From an uncultured Dehalococcoidia bacterium (lineage in GTDB: Bacteria > Chloroflexota > Dehalococcoidia > Lucifugimonadales > GCA-2712585), in the NCBI GenBank assembly GCA_958295715.1, contig OY282371.1, forward strand, positions 1,311,183-1,375,182: a stretch of DNA of 64,000 nt, read 5' to 3'. A model generated the notes under the pieces. That model was not told the origin of the DNA. It saw only the letters and a list, made by a program, of their open reading frames with translations, and did not search any database. Each line of letters starts with the position of its first letter. The first letter of the stretch is position 1. Shown here one piece after another: positions 1-7,964 of this stretch. Position numbers and translations under genes: made by a program.

Positions 1-288
1 GCCGTAGGTCTCTTGGAAGTGGTCGGCGCTGGCCGACGCGGGCCACCGCCCCAGGCCGCTGATGGACACCACCTCGTCGCTCTCGGCAACGTAGATCAGG
101 ATGGGGGCCACCCCGGCGAAGCTGGTGTAGTGGGGCTGGGTGACGTTGATGGCTATGCCGGCGGCGACGCCCGCGTCCACGGCGTTGCCCCCCTCCTCAA
201 GGATGGCGTAACCCGCCAAGGAGGCGAAGTAGTTGCCGGAGGATACAACGTGGCTCAATCCCATGGCCGGCGGTCGATAGGAACTCAT
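1..288 (-). CDS. gamma-glutamyltransferase, N-terminal part (runs off window edge)
   Basis: The 96 codons visible encode the start of a gamma-glutamyltransferase-family Ntn-hydrolase proenzyme, which cleaves or transfers gamma-glutamyl groups. The stretch GGNAVDAGVAAGIAINVTQP is the conserved N-terminal motif of the family, and the complete homologue at 51412-53079 has GGNAVDAAVAAAAALNVVEP in the same place. The ATG at 288-286 begins MSSYRPPAMG; a GGAGG lies rather far upstream, so the start is not certain. The catalytic Thr and the small subunit lie outside the window. No secretion signal is visible, as in the second copy. Confidence 0.8.
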   Translation of the reverse strand, partial: MSSYRPPAMGLSHVVSSGNYFASLAGYAILEEGGNAVDAGVAAGIAINVTQPHYTSFAGVAPILIYVAESDEVVSISGLGRWPASASADHFQETYG

Positions 289-433
289 TCCGTTGGGTGG
301 CAAGGCGCGCCTCCTACAGATGGAATAGGGTCAGAATAGATTCACAAGGGCGGCCTGTCAACAAGCCGGCGCGTTACGCTCGCGGGCCGGCCCTTTTACG
401 GACGGCCTCCCGGACACGGATAACACGGCGCGC

Positions 434-1255
434 CTACGCCTGCGGGCCGGCCTCAAGGAGGGAGATAAACGCCTCCAAGAACCGCCGCGCCTCTTCAACG
501 TCTCGCAGGGAGTGGGTGGCCATGGTCGTCCGGGGCGTGGCGCCGGTCACCAGGATACCCGCCCCCCGGCCCTTCATCTCCCGGAAGGCGTCCTCATCGG
601 TGAGGTCATCGCCTATGTAAAGGGCCAGGGCGTTGGAGGGAGCCAGGCCCAGGGACTCAAGTATCCACAGGGCCGCCTTGCCCTTGTCCCACTCCACGCG
701 CGGGCGTATATCCAGAATCATCTTGCCGCGGGTCTTGCGCAGGGTTGGGTAGCCGGCGAGAACCCTATCCACCGCCTCCTCCACCCAGGCCACCCTGTCA
801 GGGGCCACCTGGCGGTAGTGGGCCGTGGCCCCGTAGACGGTGTGCTCCACCAGGGCGCCGGCTATCCCGCTCACCTCTTGGGAGAGCTTGGCGAAAAAGC
901 CATCGATGATTTCTCGGAACTCCCCGCCCACGTCCTTTCTCAGACCCGGGCTGCCGGGGCCGGCGATGTCCAGCCCGTGGCTGCCGGCGTAGATGACGCG
1001 GTCCAGTCCCATAAACCCCTCCACGACCCTCCTGGCCCTGCCGCTTATAACCGCCACGACGCACAGGCGGGACAGGCGGTCAACGGCGTCCCGCATCGCC
1101 TCAGAGAGCACGGCCAACTCCGGCTTGGCCACGATGGGCGTTAGGGTGCCGTCGTAGTCGAGGAAGACCGCGGCCCGTTTGCCCTCAAGCCTGCGCCGGA
1201 ACTCCGGCAGCCGGTCGAGGGCCGATGGGAGGGAGGCAGACGAGCGTTGGCTCAT
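434..1255 (-). CDS. otsB: trehalose-6-phosphate phosphatase
   Basis: HAD-superfamily phosphatase that removes phosphate from trehalose 6-phosphate, the last step of the OtsAB route to the osmolyte trehalose. The 273 residues are the usual length. HAD motif I is DYDGTLTP with the catalytic Asp pair at residues 33 and 35. ISGR follows near residue 70, and GDDLTDEDAF near residue 215 is the Mg-binding motif III/IV typical of OtsB. A GAGAGG lies just before the ATG. It follows the amidohydrolase gene by 79 bases on the same strand, probably in one transcript. No otsA is in this window. Confidence 0.9.
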   Translation of the reverse strand: MSQRSSASLPSALDRLPEFRRRLEGKRAAVFLDYDGTLTPIVAKPELAVLSEAMRDAVDRLSRLCVVAVISGRARRVVEGFMGLDRVIYAGSHGLDIAGPGSPGLRKDVGGEFREIIDGFFAKLSQEVSGIAGALVEHTVYGATAHYRQVAPDRVAWVEEAVDRVLAGYPTLRKTRGKMILDIRPRVEWDKGKAALWILESLGLAPSNALALYIGDDLTDEDAFREMKGRGAGILVTGATPRTTMATHSLRDVEEARRFLEAFISLLEAGPQA

Positions 1256-1334
1256 CCTCTCAACTCCCCGGGGCCTCTAGGGAGCGGAGCCATGGAAAGG
1301 CAGGCCCCCAAGGAATCGCCGCCCGGATGGAGGG

Positions 1335-2531
1335 CTACTCCGACGCGGCGGGAGGCGTCCAACCCCAGGGGTGGAGCGGCTCGCCGGGATGAATGACCCG
1401 GCCGCTCTTGATAGTTAGGGCCGGGACCAGGGCCTGGGTCCCCACGCGACTGACGCCCTTGGCGTCGGCCAGCAGCCACCGCCCCTCCCGCAGTTCCAGA
1501 ACCGAAACGTCGGCTTCACGGCCCACGGCCAGGCTGCCCGCGCTGTCCTGAACGCCGAGAAAGGCGGCGGGGGCCGTCGTGGTCATGCGGACCACCTCTT
1601 CCAAGGAAAACCCCAGGGCCAAGAAGTAGCTCGCGTACTCCAACAGGCCACGTTCAGATAGCTTCCTCATCCCATCCCCCGCGTGAATCTCAATGTCGGT
1701 GGCGATGGTGTCGGGCTTGAGGCCCTGAGCCAGGGCCGCGTCGGCCCGCTCCCAGCCGAAGTTGAAGTCGCCGTAGGAGGTGTCGATAAACACGCCCCGT
1801 TCCTGGGCGGCGACCAGCCCCGGCAGCAGCCTATCCTTTTCATCCAAGGCCGCGCCGGTTAGCGGGCTGAAGACGTGGGTCACGGCGTCGCCGGGCTCCA
1901 GCATGGCGAGGGCCTGGGTCGTGACGTCGGAAGGGGTGGGCGTCTGGCCTCGGGGCCCGATGTCGCCGATGTGCATCATAAGCCGGACGCCGGCCTCCGT
2001 GGCCGCTCGCCTAGACGCCTCCACGTGCTTCAAACCCAGGCTCTGGACCATCCGGGGGGCGACTATCACCTTCACACCCTTGACCACGTCCGGGTTGTCC
2101 AAGGCGATCTTCACGACGCCGGCGATGTCCATGTGGGACTCCTGAGGCGGCCCGCCCACGCTGCGCTCGCGGAAAACGCTTAGGAAGGAGTAGACCTTGG
2201 TCTGGGCCTTGGTGAGAACGTAGTCGCAAAAGTCCGCGAAATCGGCCGGGCCGGGCCCGCCCGCGTCGGCCAAGGTGGTCACCCCGGAGCGAACGCCGGC
2301 CACGTCGGGATGGTTCCAGTTGCGCCCCGGGTGGTAAACGTGGGTATGGATGTCGATGAGGCCGGGGGCGACTATCTTTCCATCAAGGTCGATGACCTCA
2401 GCGGCCTCCCCTTCAGGAATGGATGGGGCTACCCGGCTAATCCTGTCTCCGGCGATGGCCACGTCCAGCCTCTCGTTAAGGCCTTGGGACGGGTCCACCA
2501 CCGTTCCTCCCTTAAGCAGCAAATCATACAT
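1335..2531 (-). CDS. metal-dependent amidohydrolase/deacetylase (dihydroorotase-like, COG3964 type)
   Basis: Amidohydrolase-superfamily enzyme of about 398 residues, beginning MYDLLLKGGTVVDPSQGLNE. It has the small beta-sandwich start, the metal-binding HTH motif in PGLIDIHTHVYHPG, later His residues in LMMHIGDIGP and DAVTHVFSP, and the Asp-containing IATDIEIHAGDG. This pattern matches predicted amidohydrolases annotated as deacetylases or dihydroorotase-like proteins; the substrate cannot be read from sequence. The ATG at 2531 is chosen because GGAGG sits about seven bases upstream; a longer in-frame extension to 2588 lacks this support and overlaps the promoter. It lies upstream of otsB and diverges from the fur-type gene. 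Confidence 0.85.
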   Translation of the reverse strand: MYDLLLKGGTVVDPSQGLNERLDVAIAGDRISRVAPSIPEGEAAEVIDLDGKIVAPGLIDIHTHVYHPGRNWNHPDVAGVRSGVTTLADAGGPGPADFADFCDYVLTKAQTKVYSFLSVFRERSVGGPPQESHMDIAGVVKIALDNPDVVKGVKVIVAPRMVQSLGLKHVEASRRAATEAGVRLMMHIGDIGPRGQTPTPSDVTTQALAMLEPGDAVTHVFSPLTGAALDEKDRLLPGLVAAQERGVFIDTSYGDFNFGWERADAALAQGLKPDTIATDIEIHAGDGMRKLSERGLLEYASYFLALGFSLEEVVRMTTTAPAAFLGVQDSAGSLAVGREADVSVLELREGRWLLADAKGVSRVGTQALVPALTIKSGRVIHPGEPLHPWGWTPPAASE

Positions 2532-2558
2532 GGCCGCGCCTCCCCTTGGGTTGAGGGC

Positions 2559-2588
2559 AGTATAGCGCCAGGGCTTCTTTGGGGACAA
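2559..2588 (-). promoter_or_regulatory. sigma70-type promoter for the amidohydrolase-otsB unit
   Basis: On the minus strand TTGTCC (2588-2583) is followed after 18 bases by TATACT (2564-2559). The predicted start of transcription would be near 2552, about 20 bases before the ATG at 2531. It faces away from the fur promoter. Confidence 0.45.
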
Positions 2589-2646
2589 GCGAAGGCGCGC
2601 AGACCCATACAGCGTCTCGCGGCCCGGATTTTGCGCGAATCCGCTA

Positions 2647-2675
2647 TTGACAACGGGAAACGGCGCTGATATTTT
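2647..2675 (+). promoter_or_regulatory. sigma70-type promoter for the Fur-family gene
   Basis: TTGACA (2647-2652) is separated by exactly 17 bases from TATTTT (2670-2675). Transcription would start near 2682. This is one of the best -35/-10 pairs in the window; the same TTGACA-17-TATTTT layout recurs at 41781. Confidence 0.55.
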
Positions 2676-2698
2676 ATCTAAGTTGCCAAGCGTTAAAA

Positions 2699-3169
2699 GT
2701 GTTTTCCAGCTACAGATTATTGATACCTAATTTCAATACGGCCCCAAGACCACCGTCGTCGGACCTCCTGGCCATCCTGGAGGACCAGGGGTATCGCTCC
2801 ACGTACCAGCGCCGGACCGTCGTCGGGATGCTTGAACGCAAGGGTGACGGTTTCACCGCCGAGGAGGTCGCCGAGGAGCTTCCCAAAGTGGGAAGGGCGA
2901 CGGTCTACCGCACCATCAAGCTGCTGCTCAAGGCCGGGATGCTGTGCAAGCTGCCCCTGCCCAACGGCGCGCACAAGTACATCATGGCCCGCGCGGAGCA
3001 CCACCACCATACCGTTTGCGTCAGATGCGGCGCCGTGGGGGAGTTCCGGAACAGCACCGTGGAGCGGGTCTTGCGGGCCATTGGCTCAGACATGCCGGGC
3101 GAAATCGTCGGGCACCGGATGGAGCTTTATCTCATCTGCCGCGACTGTTTGAACGCGCCAGCAGAGTAG
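2699..3169 (+). CDS. Fur-family metalloregulator (Zur-like by context)
   Basis: Ferric/zinc uptake regulator family: an N-terminal winged helix (RSTYQRRTVVGMLERK ... GRATVYRTIKLLLKAGML) and a C-terminal metal-binding dimerisation domain. The latter has a four-His run leading into TVCVRCG and a second CxxC in LICRDCLN, the structural Zn site. The zinc-transport operon starts 79 bases downstream on the same strand, so a zinc-responsive role (Zur) is the best guess, though Fur, Mur or PerR cannot be excluded. The start is uncertain: GTG at 2699 lies 17 bases from the predicted transcription start; a TTG at 2720 is an alternative. An inverted repeat TATTGA/TCAATA (2718-2738) overlaps the start region and could be an autoregulatory site. 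Confidence 0.85.
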   Translation: MFSSYRLLIPNFNTAPRPPSSDLLAILEDQGYRSTYQRRTVVGMLERKGDGFTAEEVAEELPKVGRATVYRTIKLLLKAGMLCKLPLPNGAHKYIMARAEHHHHTVCVRCGAVGEFRNSTVERVLRAIGSDMPGEIVGHRMELYLICRDCLNAPAE

Positions 3170-3216
3170 ATTTTCACGTGAAGACACCAGATGAAGGACT
3201 GAATTGGCTCATAAAC

Positions 3217-3229
3217 GATACAATGTATC
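3217..3229 (+). promoter_or_regulatory. perfect palindrome, candidate Zur/Fur operator before znuA
   Basis: GATAC-AAT-GTATC is a perfect inverted repeat eight bases before the AGGAGGG ribosome-binding site of the zinc-binding protein gene. It contains TACAAT, which would pass as a -10 hexamer, so a regulator bound here would block transcription. The location between a Fur-type regulator and a zinc transporter supports an operator. It does not match a Zur box I can recall exactly. Confidence 0.5.
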
Positions 3230-3248
3230 ACTTTGTAGGAGGGTTGTA

Positions 3249-4640
3249 ATGATTCTTGGAATGAACGGGTTGCTTAAAAGATGGGCGCGGGCCTTTTTGC
3301 TCGCCCTTCCGGTTGCGATTCTCATGGCTGCGACGGCCTGCGGCAGTTCCGCCGCCACGCCCACGCCTGAGCCGACGGAGAGGCCGAGGGTGACGGCGGC
3401 GGCGTCTACGCCGTTGGCGACCCCCGCCACGCCTGAACCACGGGCAACGGTCACCAGCGTTCCCACCGCCACACCTGAACCAAGGGCGCCGGTCACCAGA
3501 GCTCCCACCTCCACGCCTGAACCGACGGACAAACTGACGGTGGCGGTCACCAACGTCATACTGACCGATTTCATCCGGCAAGTGGGGGGAGACCTGGTGG
3601 ACGTGGTGACCCTTATTCCTCCCGGGGCCGACCTCCACACCTTCCAGGCCACCCCAAAGACCAGCGCCGACTTGAGCGGGGCGGGGCTTGTCATCTCCCA
3701 CGGCCTGGGCTTGGACGACTTCCTAAACCCGGTTATAGAGGGCGCGATGGCCGCCGACGCCGTCCACGTGGAGGTCGCCGAGGATTTGGAGGTGGATGTT
3801 ATAATGGGAAGCGCCGCCGCCGATGACGACGACCACGCAGACGATGACGACGACCACGCAGACGATGACGACGACCACGCCGGTGAGGACGACCACACAG
3901 ACGATGACGATGATCACGCCGGCGAGGATGATCACGCGGACGATGACGATGACCACGCCGGCGAGGATGACCACGCGGACGATGACGATGATCACGCAGA
4001 TGATGACGGCCACGAGGACGAGGACGGCCACGAGGATGAGGATGACCACACCGGCCACGATGAGGACGACGACCACGCCGGCGAGGACGACCATGATGAC
4101 CACGCAGACGAGGGCGACGGCCACGACCACAGCGAGGGAGACCCGCACCTTTGGCAAAACCCCAGGCACGCCATCCTCTACGTAGAGAGGATACGCGACG
4201 CCCTGGCGGAGGCGGACCCCCAGAACGCGCCCAGCTACCGCGCCAACGGGGAGCGTTACATAGGGGAGTTGCGAGCCTTGGACCTGGAGATTGAGCAGAC
4301 CTTGGCCGTCATCCCACCTGAGAAAAGGCGGCTGATCACCTATCACGACGCCTTCAACTACTTCGGCCAAAGATACGGCTGGGAGCTGTCCGCCATATCC
4401 GCCGACGGCCACGAGATTGTCCCCGAATCGATGGTCAGGGTCCTGAGGGAGATTAGCCAAGAGGGAATCGGCGCCATCTTCATAGAGCCCCAGTTCCCCG
4501 CGGACACGGTGAATCAGCTTGCCCAAGACGCCGGCGTCAGGGTAGGGATTATCTACTCGGACACCTTTGACGACAGGGCGGCCAGCTACGTGGAGATGAT
4601 GCGTTTCAACGCTAGAAGCATTGTTGAAAACCTACGATAG
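3249..4640 (+). CDS. znuA: zinc/manganese ABC transporter substrate-binding lipoprotein
   Basis: Cluster A-I metal-binding protein that captures Zn(II) (or Mn) outside the membrane and hands it to the permease. The ATG at 3249 has AGGAGGG five bases upstream. A signal peptide ends in a lipobox ATAC, followed by a Thr/Pro linker with three TPEP repeats, then the binding domain. Likely metal ligands are the His in GADLHTFQ, the His in GDPHLWQNP, the His in ITYHDAFNYF and the Asp in IIYSDTFD. Between the first two lies the flexible metal loop, here about 110 residues of nearly pure Asp/His/Ala, far longer than the usual His-rich loop of 20-40. It starts an operon with the ATPase and permease. 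Zinc is the likelier substrate given the loop and the regulator. Confidence 0.92.
   Translation: MILGMNGLLKRWARAFLLALPVAILMAATACGSSAATPTPEPTERPRVTAAASTPLATPATPEPRATVTSVPTATPEPRAPVTRAPTSTPEPTDKLTVAVTNVILTDFIRQVGGDLVDVVTLIPPGADLHTFQATPKTSADLSGAGLVISHGLGLDDFLNPVIEGAMAADAVHVEVAEDLEVDVIMGSAAADDDDHADDDDDHADDDDDHAGEDDHTDDDDDHAGEDDHADDDDDHAGEDDHADDDDDHADDDGHEDEDGHEDEDDHTGHDEDDDHAGEDDHDDHADEGDGHDHSEGDPHLWQNPRHAILYVERIRDALAEADPQNAPSYRANGERYIGELRALDLEIEQTLAVIPPEKRRLITYHDAFNYFGQRYGWELSAISADGHEIVPESMVRVLREISQEGIGAIFIEPQFPADTVNQLAQDAGVRVGIIYSDTFDDRAASYVEMMRFNARSIVENLR
3820..4135 (+). repeat. in-gene minisatellite coding the Asp/His metal loop
   Basis: Tandem imperfect repeats of GACGATGACGACCACGC type (15-18 bases) encode DDDDHAD/GEDDHAD units. 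All repeats keep the reading frame. Copy number is likely to vary between strains. Confidence 0.85.
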
Positions 4641-4652
4641 GAGGCGGGAACT

Positions 4653-5462
4653 ATGGCCGCTGTGACTGAGCTTACGGGGAATGCCCCGGCCCTAGACGTG
4701 CGCGACCTGTGGGCCGGGTACAACGGCCCCGCCGTCCTGAAGAACGTCTCCTTTCAGGCCCCCCGGGGGAAGATTATCGGCATCATCGGGCCCAACGGCG
4801 CCGGCAAGTCCACCCTCTTCAAGACCGTCCTCAACCTGATGAAGCCGTGGCGCGGCGACGCCCTCATCTTCGGCAAGCCCATCGGCCTACAGCGCAACCT
4901 GATTGGTTACATGCCCCAGATAGAGTTGGTTGACTGGAACTTCCCCGTGTCGGTGATGGACGTGACGCTGATGGGCCGCTATGGAAACATCGGCCTGTTC
5001 AGGAGGCCGTCTAAGGAGGACCGGGACGCGGCCCGCGAGTCGCTGGAGCGGGTGGACATGGGGGACTTGGGAGACCGCCTCATCAGGGAGCTTTCCGGGG
5101 GGCAGCGCCGCCGGACGCTGTTGGCCCGCGCCCTCACCAACCACCCCAAGCTCCTTTTGCTGGACGAGCCGATGGCCGGGCTGGACTCGGCATTGCAGCA
5201 CCAGTTCATATCCATTCTACGGTCGCTGCGAGACGCCGGCACAACCGTCGTCCTCAACACCCACGACCTCTCCTGCGTCTCCGCCGCCTGCGACCTCTCC
5301 CTGTGCCTCAATTGCAGCGTGGTGGCCTACGGCTCTCCCAAGGAGGTGCTGGTGGAGGAGGTGCTGAACCGCACCTTCGGCGCTCACCTGCTCATGGTGC
5401 ACATGGACGGGCAGGCCTACGCCTACCAGCACCACAGCCACCAAACGGGCGGGAAGGAGTAG
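4653..5462 (+). CDS. znuC: zinc/manganese ABC transporter ATP-binding protein
   Basis: ABC ATPase of 269 residues that powers the metal importer. Walker A is GPNGAGKS (about residues 47-54), the Q-loop lies in YMPQIELVDW, the signature is LSGGQ, Walker B is LLLLDEP and the H-loop His is in NTHD. The ELVDWNFPVSVMDVTLMGRYG stretch is characteristic of the Mn/Zn importer subfamily. The tail is His-rich (YQHHSHQTGG), plausibly metal-binding. It begins 12 bases after znuA and ends 3 bases before the permease, so the three genes are one operon. Confidence 0.93.
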   Translation: MAAVTELTGNAPALDVRDLWAGYNGPAVLKNVSFQAPRGKIIGIIGPNGAGKSTLFKTVLNLMKPWRGDALIFGKPIGLQRNLIGYMPQIELVDWNFPVSVMDVTLMGRYGNIGLFRRPSKEDRDAARESLERVDMGDLGDRLIRELSGGQRRRTLLARALTNHPKLLLLDEPMAGLDSALQHQFISILRSLRDAGTTVVLNTHDLSCVSAACDLSLCLNCSVVAYGSPKEVLVEEVLNRTFGAHLLMVHMDGQAYAYQHHSHQTGGKE

Positions 5463-5465
5463 CCG

Positions 5466-6308
5466 GTGCTCGACCCACTCATTGAGCCTCTGGAGTTCGC
5501 GTTCATGCAGCGCGCCCTTATCGCGGCCTGCCTGGCCGCGGTGGCCTGCGCCATGGTGGGGGCCTTTGTGGTCCTCAAGGGCCTCGCCTTCATGGGTGAC
5601 GCGGTGGCCCACTCGTCGCTGACGGGGATGGCCACGGCCTACGCCTTGGGGGGAAGCATCCTGTGGGGGGCCTTGGCGTGGGTTGTCCCCGCGTCGCTGG
5701 TGATAACCTTTGTAAGCCGCCGGGCCAACGTGATGCTCGACACCTCCATAGGCATTATCTACGCCTCCGGCTTCGCCCTGGGCGTCATCATAATCGGCCA
5801 GAGCAGTAACTACGCCGTGGACCTCTTCGGGTTCCTGTTCGGCAACGTCCTTGGGGCCTCTTGGGGCGACATTTACATCGTGGGCGGCGTCGCCGGCGTC
5901 ATAGCCATCGTGATATTCGCCTTCTACAAGGAGCTGATCTTCACGTCCTACGACTCCACCATGGCGACGGTGTCAGGGGCCCCGACCAGGCTCATTGAGT
6001 ACCTGATTCCCCTGCTGATAGGCGTCACGACGGTGGTTGCCCTACAGACGGTGGGAATAGTCCTGCTGCTGGCCCTGCTGATAACCCCGGCGGCCACGGC
6101 TAGGGTCCTGGCGAGGCGGTTCCCGGCTATGATGGCCGCCGGCGTGGGCTTCGGGCTGGTCTCGACGATAACCGGCCTTTATCTGTCCTACCACCTAAAC
6201 CTGGCCACGGGGCCGGCCATAGCCCTGGTGTCCACCGGGTTGTTCGCCCTGGCCCTGGCGTTCTCTCCCACCGGGGGATTGGGCCTGCTGCGGAAGCGCC
6301 GGGTTTAA
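5466..6308 (+). CDS. znuB: zinc/manganese ABC transporter permease
   Basis: ABC-3 family membrane permease of 280 residues with about eight hydrophobic segments. The signature VVLKGLAFMGDAVAHSSLTGMA near the N-terminus is the conserved ZnuB/MntB motif. It forms the channel for the metal delivered by the lipoprotein. Translation starts at GTG 5466, three bases after the ATPase stop, implying coupling. It ends the zinc operon; the next gene converges on it. Confidence 0.92.
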   Translation: MLDPLIEPLEFAFMQRALIAACLAAVACAMVGAFVVLKGLAFMGDAVAHSSLTGMATAYALGGSILWGALAWVVPASLVITFVSRRANVMLDTSIGIIYASGFALGVIIIGQSSNYAVDLFGFLFGNVLGASWGDIYIVGGVAGVIAIVIFAFYKELIFTSYDSTMATVSGAPTRLIEYLIPLLIGVTTVVALQTVGIVLLLALLITPAATARVLARRFPAMMAAGVGFGLVSTITGLYLSYHLNLATGPAIALVSTGLFALALAFSPTGGLGLLRKRRV

Positions 6309-6322
6309 GCGTCGCCCGCCCT

Positions 6323-7183
6323 CTAGCCTGCGGACACCCTCCGGCAATGCTCCACGACGGCGGTGGACTTGACGGGCATGTCGGTTAGGATGCGGAACCC
6401 CTGCTCCAAGCGAAGCTCCACGTCCTCCGGGCTCCTAACGCCGGTGGCGCAGGGTACGCCGTACTGCTTGCACACCCGCAGGGTCTCCATAACCACGTCC
6501 TGCACCTCGGCGGCGGTGGTGGCGTTTCCACCCAACCCCATGTCAACGGACAGGTCTCCCGCCCCCGCCATGATGGCCCCGACGCCTTTGACCTTCTTCA
6601 GGATGTCGGGAAGGTTCTCGGCCCCCTTCACGGTCTCGATTATGCCTATCAGCAGCATCTCGCCGTCGGGGTCCAGAGGCCAGAGGTCCGCCCGGTCGGT
6701 GTACTCCTCGACGGATACGCCCCAGTAGCGGACGGCCACGTCGTGAGGATGCCAGCCGCGCTCACCCTTCGGCTCCGCGTCCTGCGCGCCCCTTCTCTGG
6801 GGATACCGGCAGGCCACGACGGCGGCCTCCGCAGCCTCCACCGACTCCAAAACGGGGATGATGAGGCCGTAGACGCCCAGGTCCAGGGTGTGCTTCAAGG
6901 CCCACTGGTTCTGCTCCCGGGCGTTGGGGGTGACCCTAACGAAGGGCGTCGGGTGGGCCTGTAGGCTTCCCGCCTCCGCGATTCTCTTGCGGTTGAGGAG
7001 GGCTTGGAGGGAGAGCCGTAGGGTGGGAAAGTCCAGGCCCGTGTGCTCGTTGTCGATGAAAACGAAGTCGTAGCCGGCGTCGGTGACGAAGGCCAGGTCG
7101 TCGAGGCTGCCGTTGTTGGCCCAAGCGCCCACGGCGGGCCTGCCCTTCTCCAACTGGTCTATAACCCTGTTCAAACGTGGCAT
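6323..7183 (-). CDS. HpcH/HpaI aldolase-family protein
   Basis: Class II 2-keto-3-deoxy aldolase/citrate lyase beta-like TIM barrel of about 286 residues; family members cleave 2-keto acid aldol products using a divalent metal. Conserved features are FVFIDNEHTGLDF near the N-terminus, the metal-binding Glu in GIIETVKGAENL, and GAIMAGAGDLSVDMG with the second metal-binding Asp. An insertion (PQRRGAQDAEPKGERGWHPH) sits where the family has the active-site Arg region. The ATG at 7183 is preceded by AAGGAGG at good spacing; a longer reading to 7270 would run over the promoter. The substrate is unknown. It is transcribed alone and convergent with znuB. Confidence 0.85.
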   Translation of the reverse strand: MPRLNRVIDQLEKGRPAVGAWANNGSLDDLAFVTDAGYDFVFIDNEHTGLDFPTLRLSLQALLNRKRIAEAGSLQAHPTPFVRVTPNAREQNQWALKHTLDLGVYGLIIPVLESVEAAEAAVVACRYPQRRGAQDAEPKGERGWHPHDVAVRYWGVSVEEYTDRADLWPLDPDGEMLLIGIIETVKGAENLPDILKKVKGVGAIMAGAGDLSVDMGLGGNATTAAEVQDVVMETLRVCKQYGVPCATGVRSPEDVELRLEQGFRILTDMPVKSTAVVEHCRRVSAG

Positions 7184-7240
7184 ATGCGCGCGCCTCCTTA
7201 TAAATCCCTGTGGGACTGGTCGCCTGTATGGATGGGTCTG

Positions 7241-7270
7241 ATGATAGCCCAAGGGAGCGTCGGATTGCAA
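7241..7270 (-). promoter_or_regulatory. sigma70-type promoter for the aldolase gene
   Basis: Minus-strand TTGCAA (7270-7265), 18-base spacer, TATCAT (7246-7241). The start codon follows about 50 bases downstream. Its position supports the shorter aldolase reading frame. Confidence 0.45.
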
Positions 7271-7409
7271 AGGCTTGCTTCACTGCCGGTCTTCCTACTG
7301 GCCTTGCGGGGTAGACGGCCCTTTGCGATTTAGTTGAACGACGCTGTTTGATTCGCGATTTTTCTGTATGATAGCGCCGGGCTGAGCGCGTTATGTAAAG
7401 GAGACTGAT

Positions 7410-7928
7410 ATGGTGATACGAGACCCAAGGGACAACGTGGAGTATGACCCCATGGCCGGGCGGCGCGGCCCGACGCGTTTGTCATCCATAGAGGCCACGG
7501 CAGAGGTGGTCCAGGACCAGTTGAAGCGCGGCAAGGCGGGCCGGTGGGAGGTGATTTGCGACGAGGGGGCGAGCCTCGGCGGGTTGGACGTGGCCCCAAC
7601 GCCCCTCGAGTACTTTGCCCTGGCGGTCCTCTTCTGAGAGATGACCCAGATTGCGCGGTACGCGCAGTTCAGGAAGGTGGAGATGAAGCGGGTGAGCGGC
7701 AGCGTTAGGCTTAACCTCACGATGACCGGGGCCGTCCTGGCGGGAAACATCGAGGCCGGGGCCTCCAGCGTGGACACCAACTACCGAATTGAGAGCGACG
7801 CGGACCCGGAGGTCGTCAGGTCTATACTGAGGAGCGCGCGCGACGGGTGCTGGGCGCGTCAGATGATTGCCAAGCCCATACCCTTCAACGACAGTGTGAC
7901 CCTTAACGGGGAGGTCTTTGATTTCTAG
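7410..7928 (+). CDS. OsmC-like protein, probable selenoprotein (in-frame UGA = Sec)
   Basis: Two short frames, 7410-7637 and 7641-7928, are in the same phase and separated only by TGA GAG. Read through, they give a 172-residue protein of the OsmC/Ohr peroxiredoxin-like family. LGGLDVAPTPLEYFALAVLF-U-EMTQIARYA matches the family pattern GG..xPxPxExLLAALxxC, with the UGA (7635-7637) exactly at the first catalytic Cys. The second redox Cys is present in RSARDGCWARQM. A hairpin with a G-starting loop lies at bacterial SECIS distance after the UGA. AAAGGAG sits six bases before the ATG. I recall Sec-containing OsmC-like proteins from marine metagenome surveys. Alternatives are a disrupted gene or reinitiation at the ATG at 7641. 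No sel genes are in this window. Confidence 0.75.
7646..7673 (+). promoter_or_regulatory. bacterial SECIS-like hairpin after the UGA
   Basis: TGCGCG (7652-7657) pairs perfectly with CGCGCA (7661-7666) around the loop GTA. The helix extends through U-G, A-U and G-U pairs to 7649/7669, and after a small internal loop CC (7646-7647) pairs with GG (7672-7673). The loop begins with G and lies 20 bases after the UGA, within the known range for bacterial SECIS elements. Confidence 0.7.
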
Positions 7929-7964
7929 CCGCCGGCGGGCTGGATGCGAGAGCCGCTTCCCTAT

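Noticed and set aside
3723-4526. A Val/Ile-rich antisense ORF opposite the zinc-binding protein
   Set aside because: It is the reverse reading of the Asp/His repeats (GTC and ATC codons), with no start context or domain.
7641-7928. A separate small gene starting at the ATG after the TGA
   Set aside because: The product lacks the OsmC N-terminal half, there is no ribosome-binding site at the ATG, and the phase, family alignment and hairpin favour UGA read-through.
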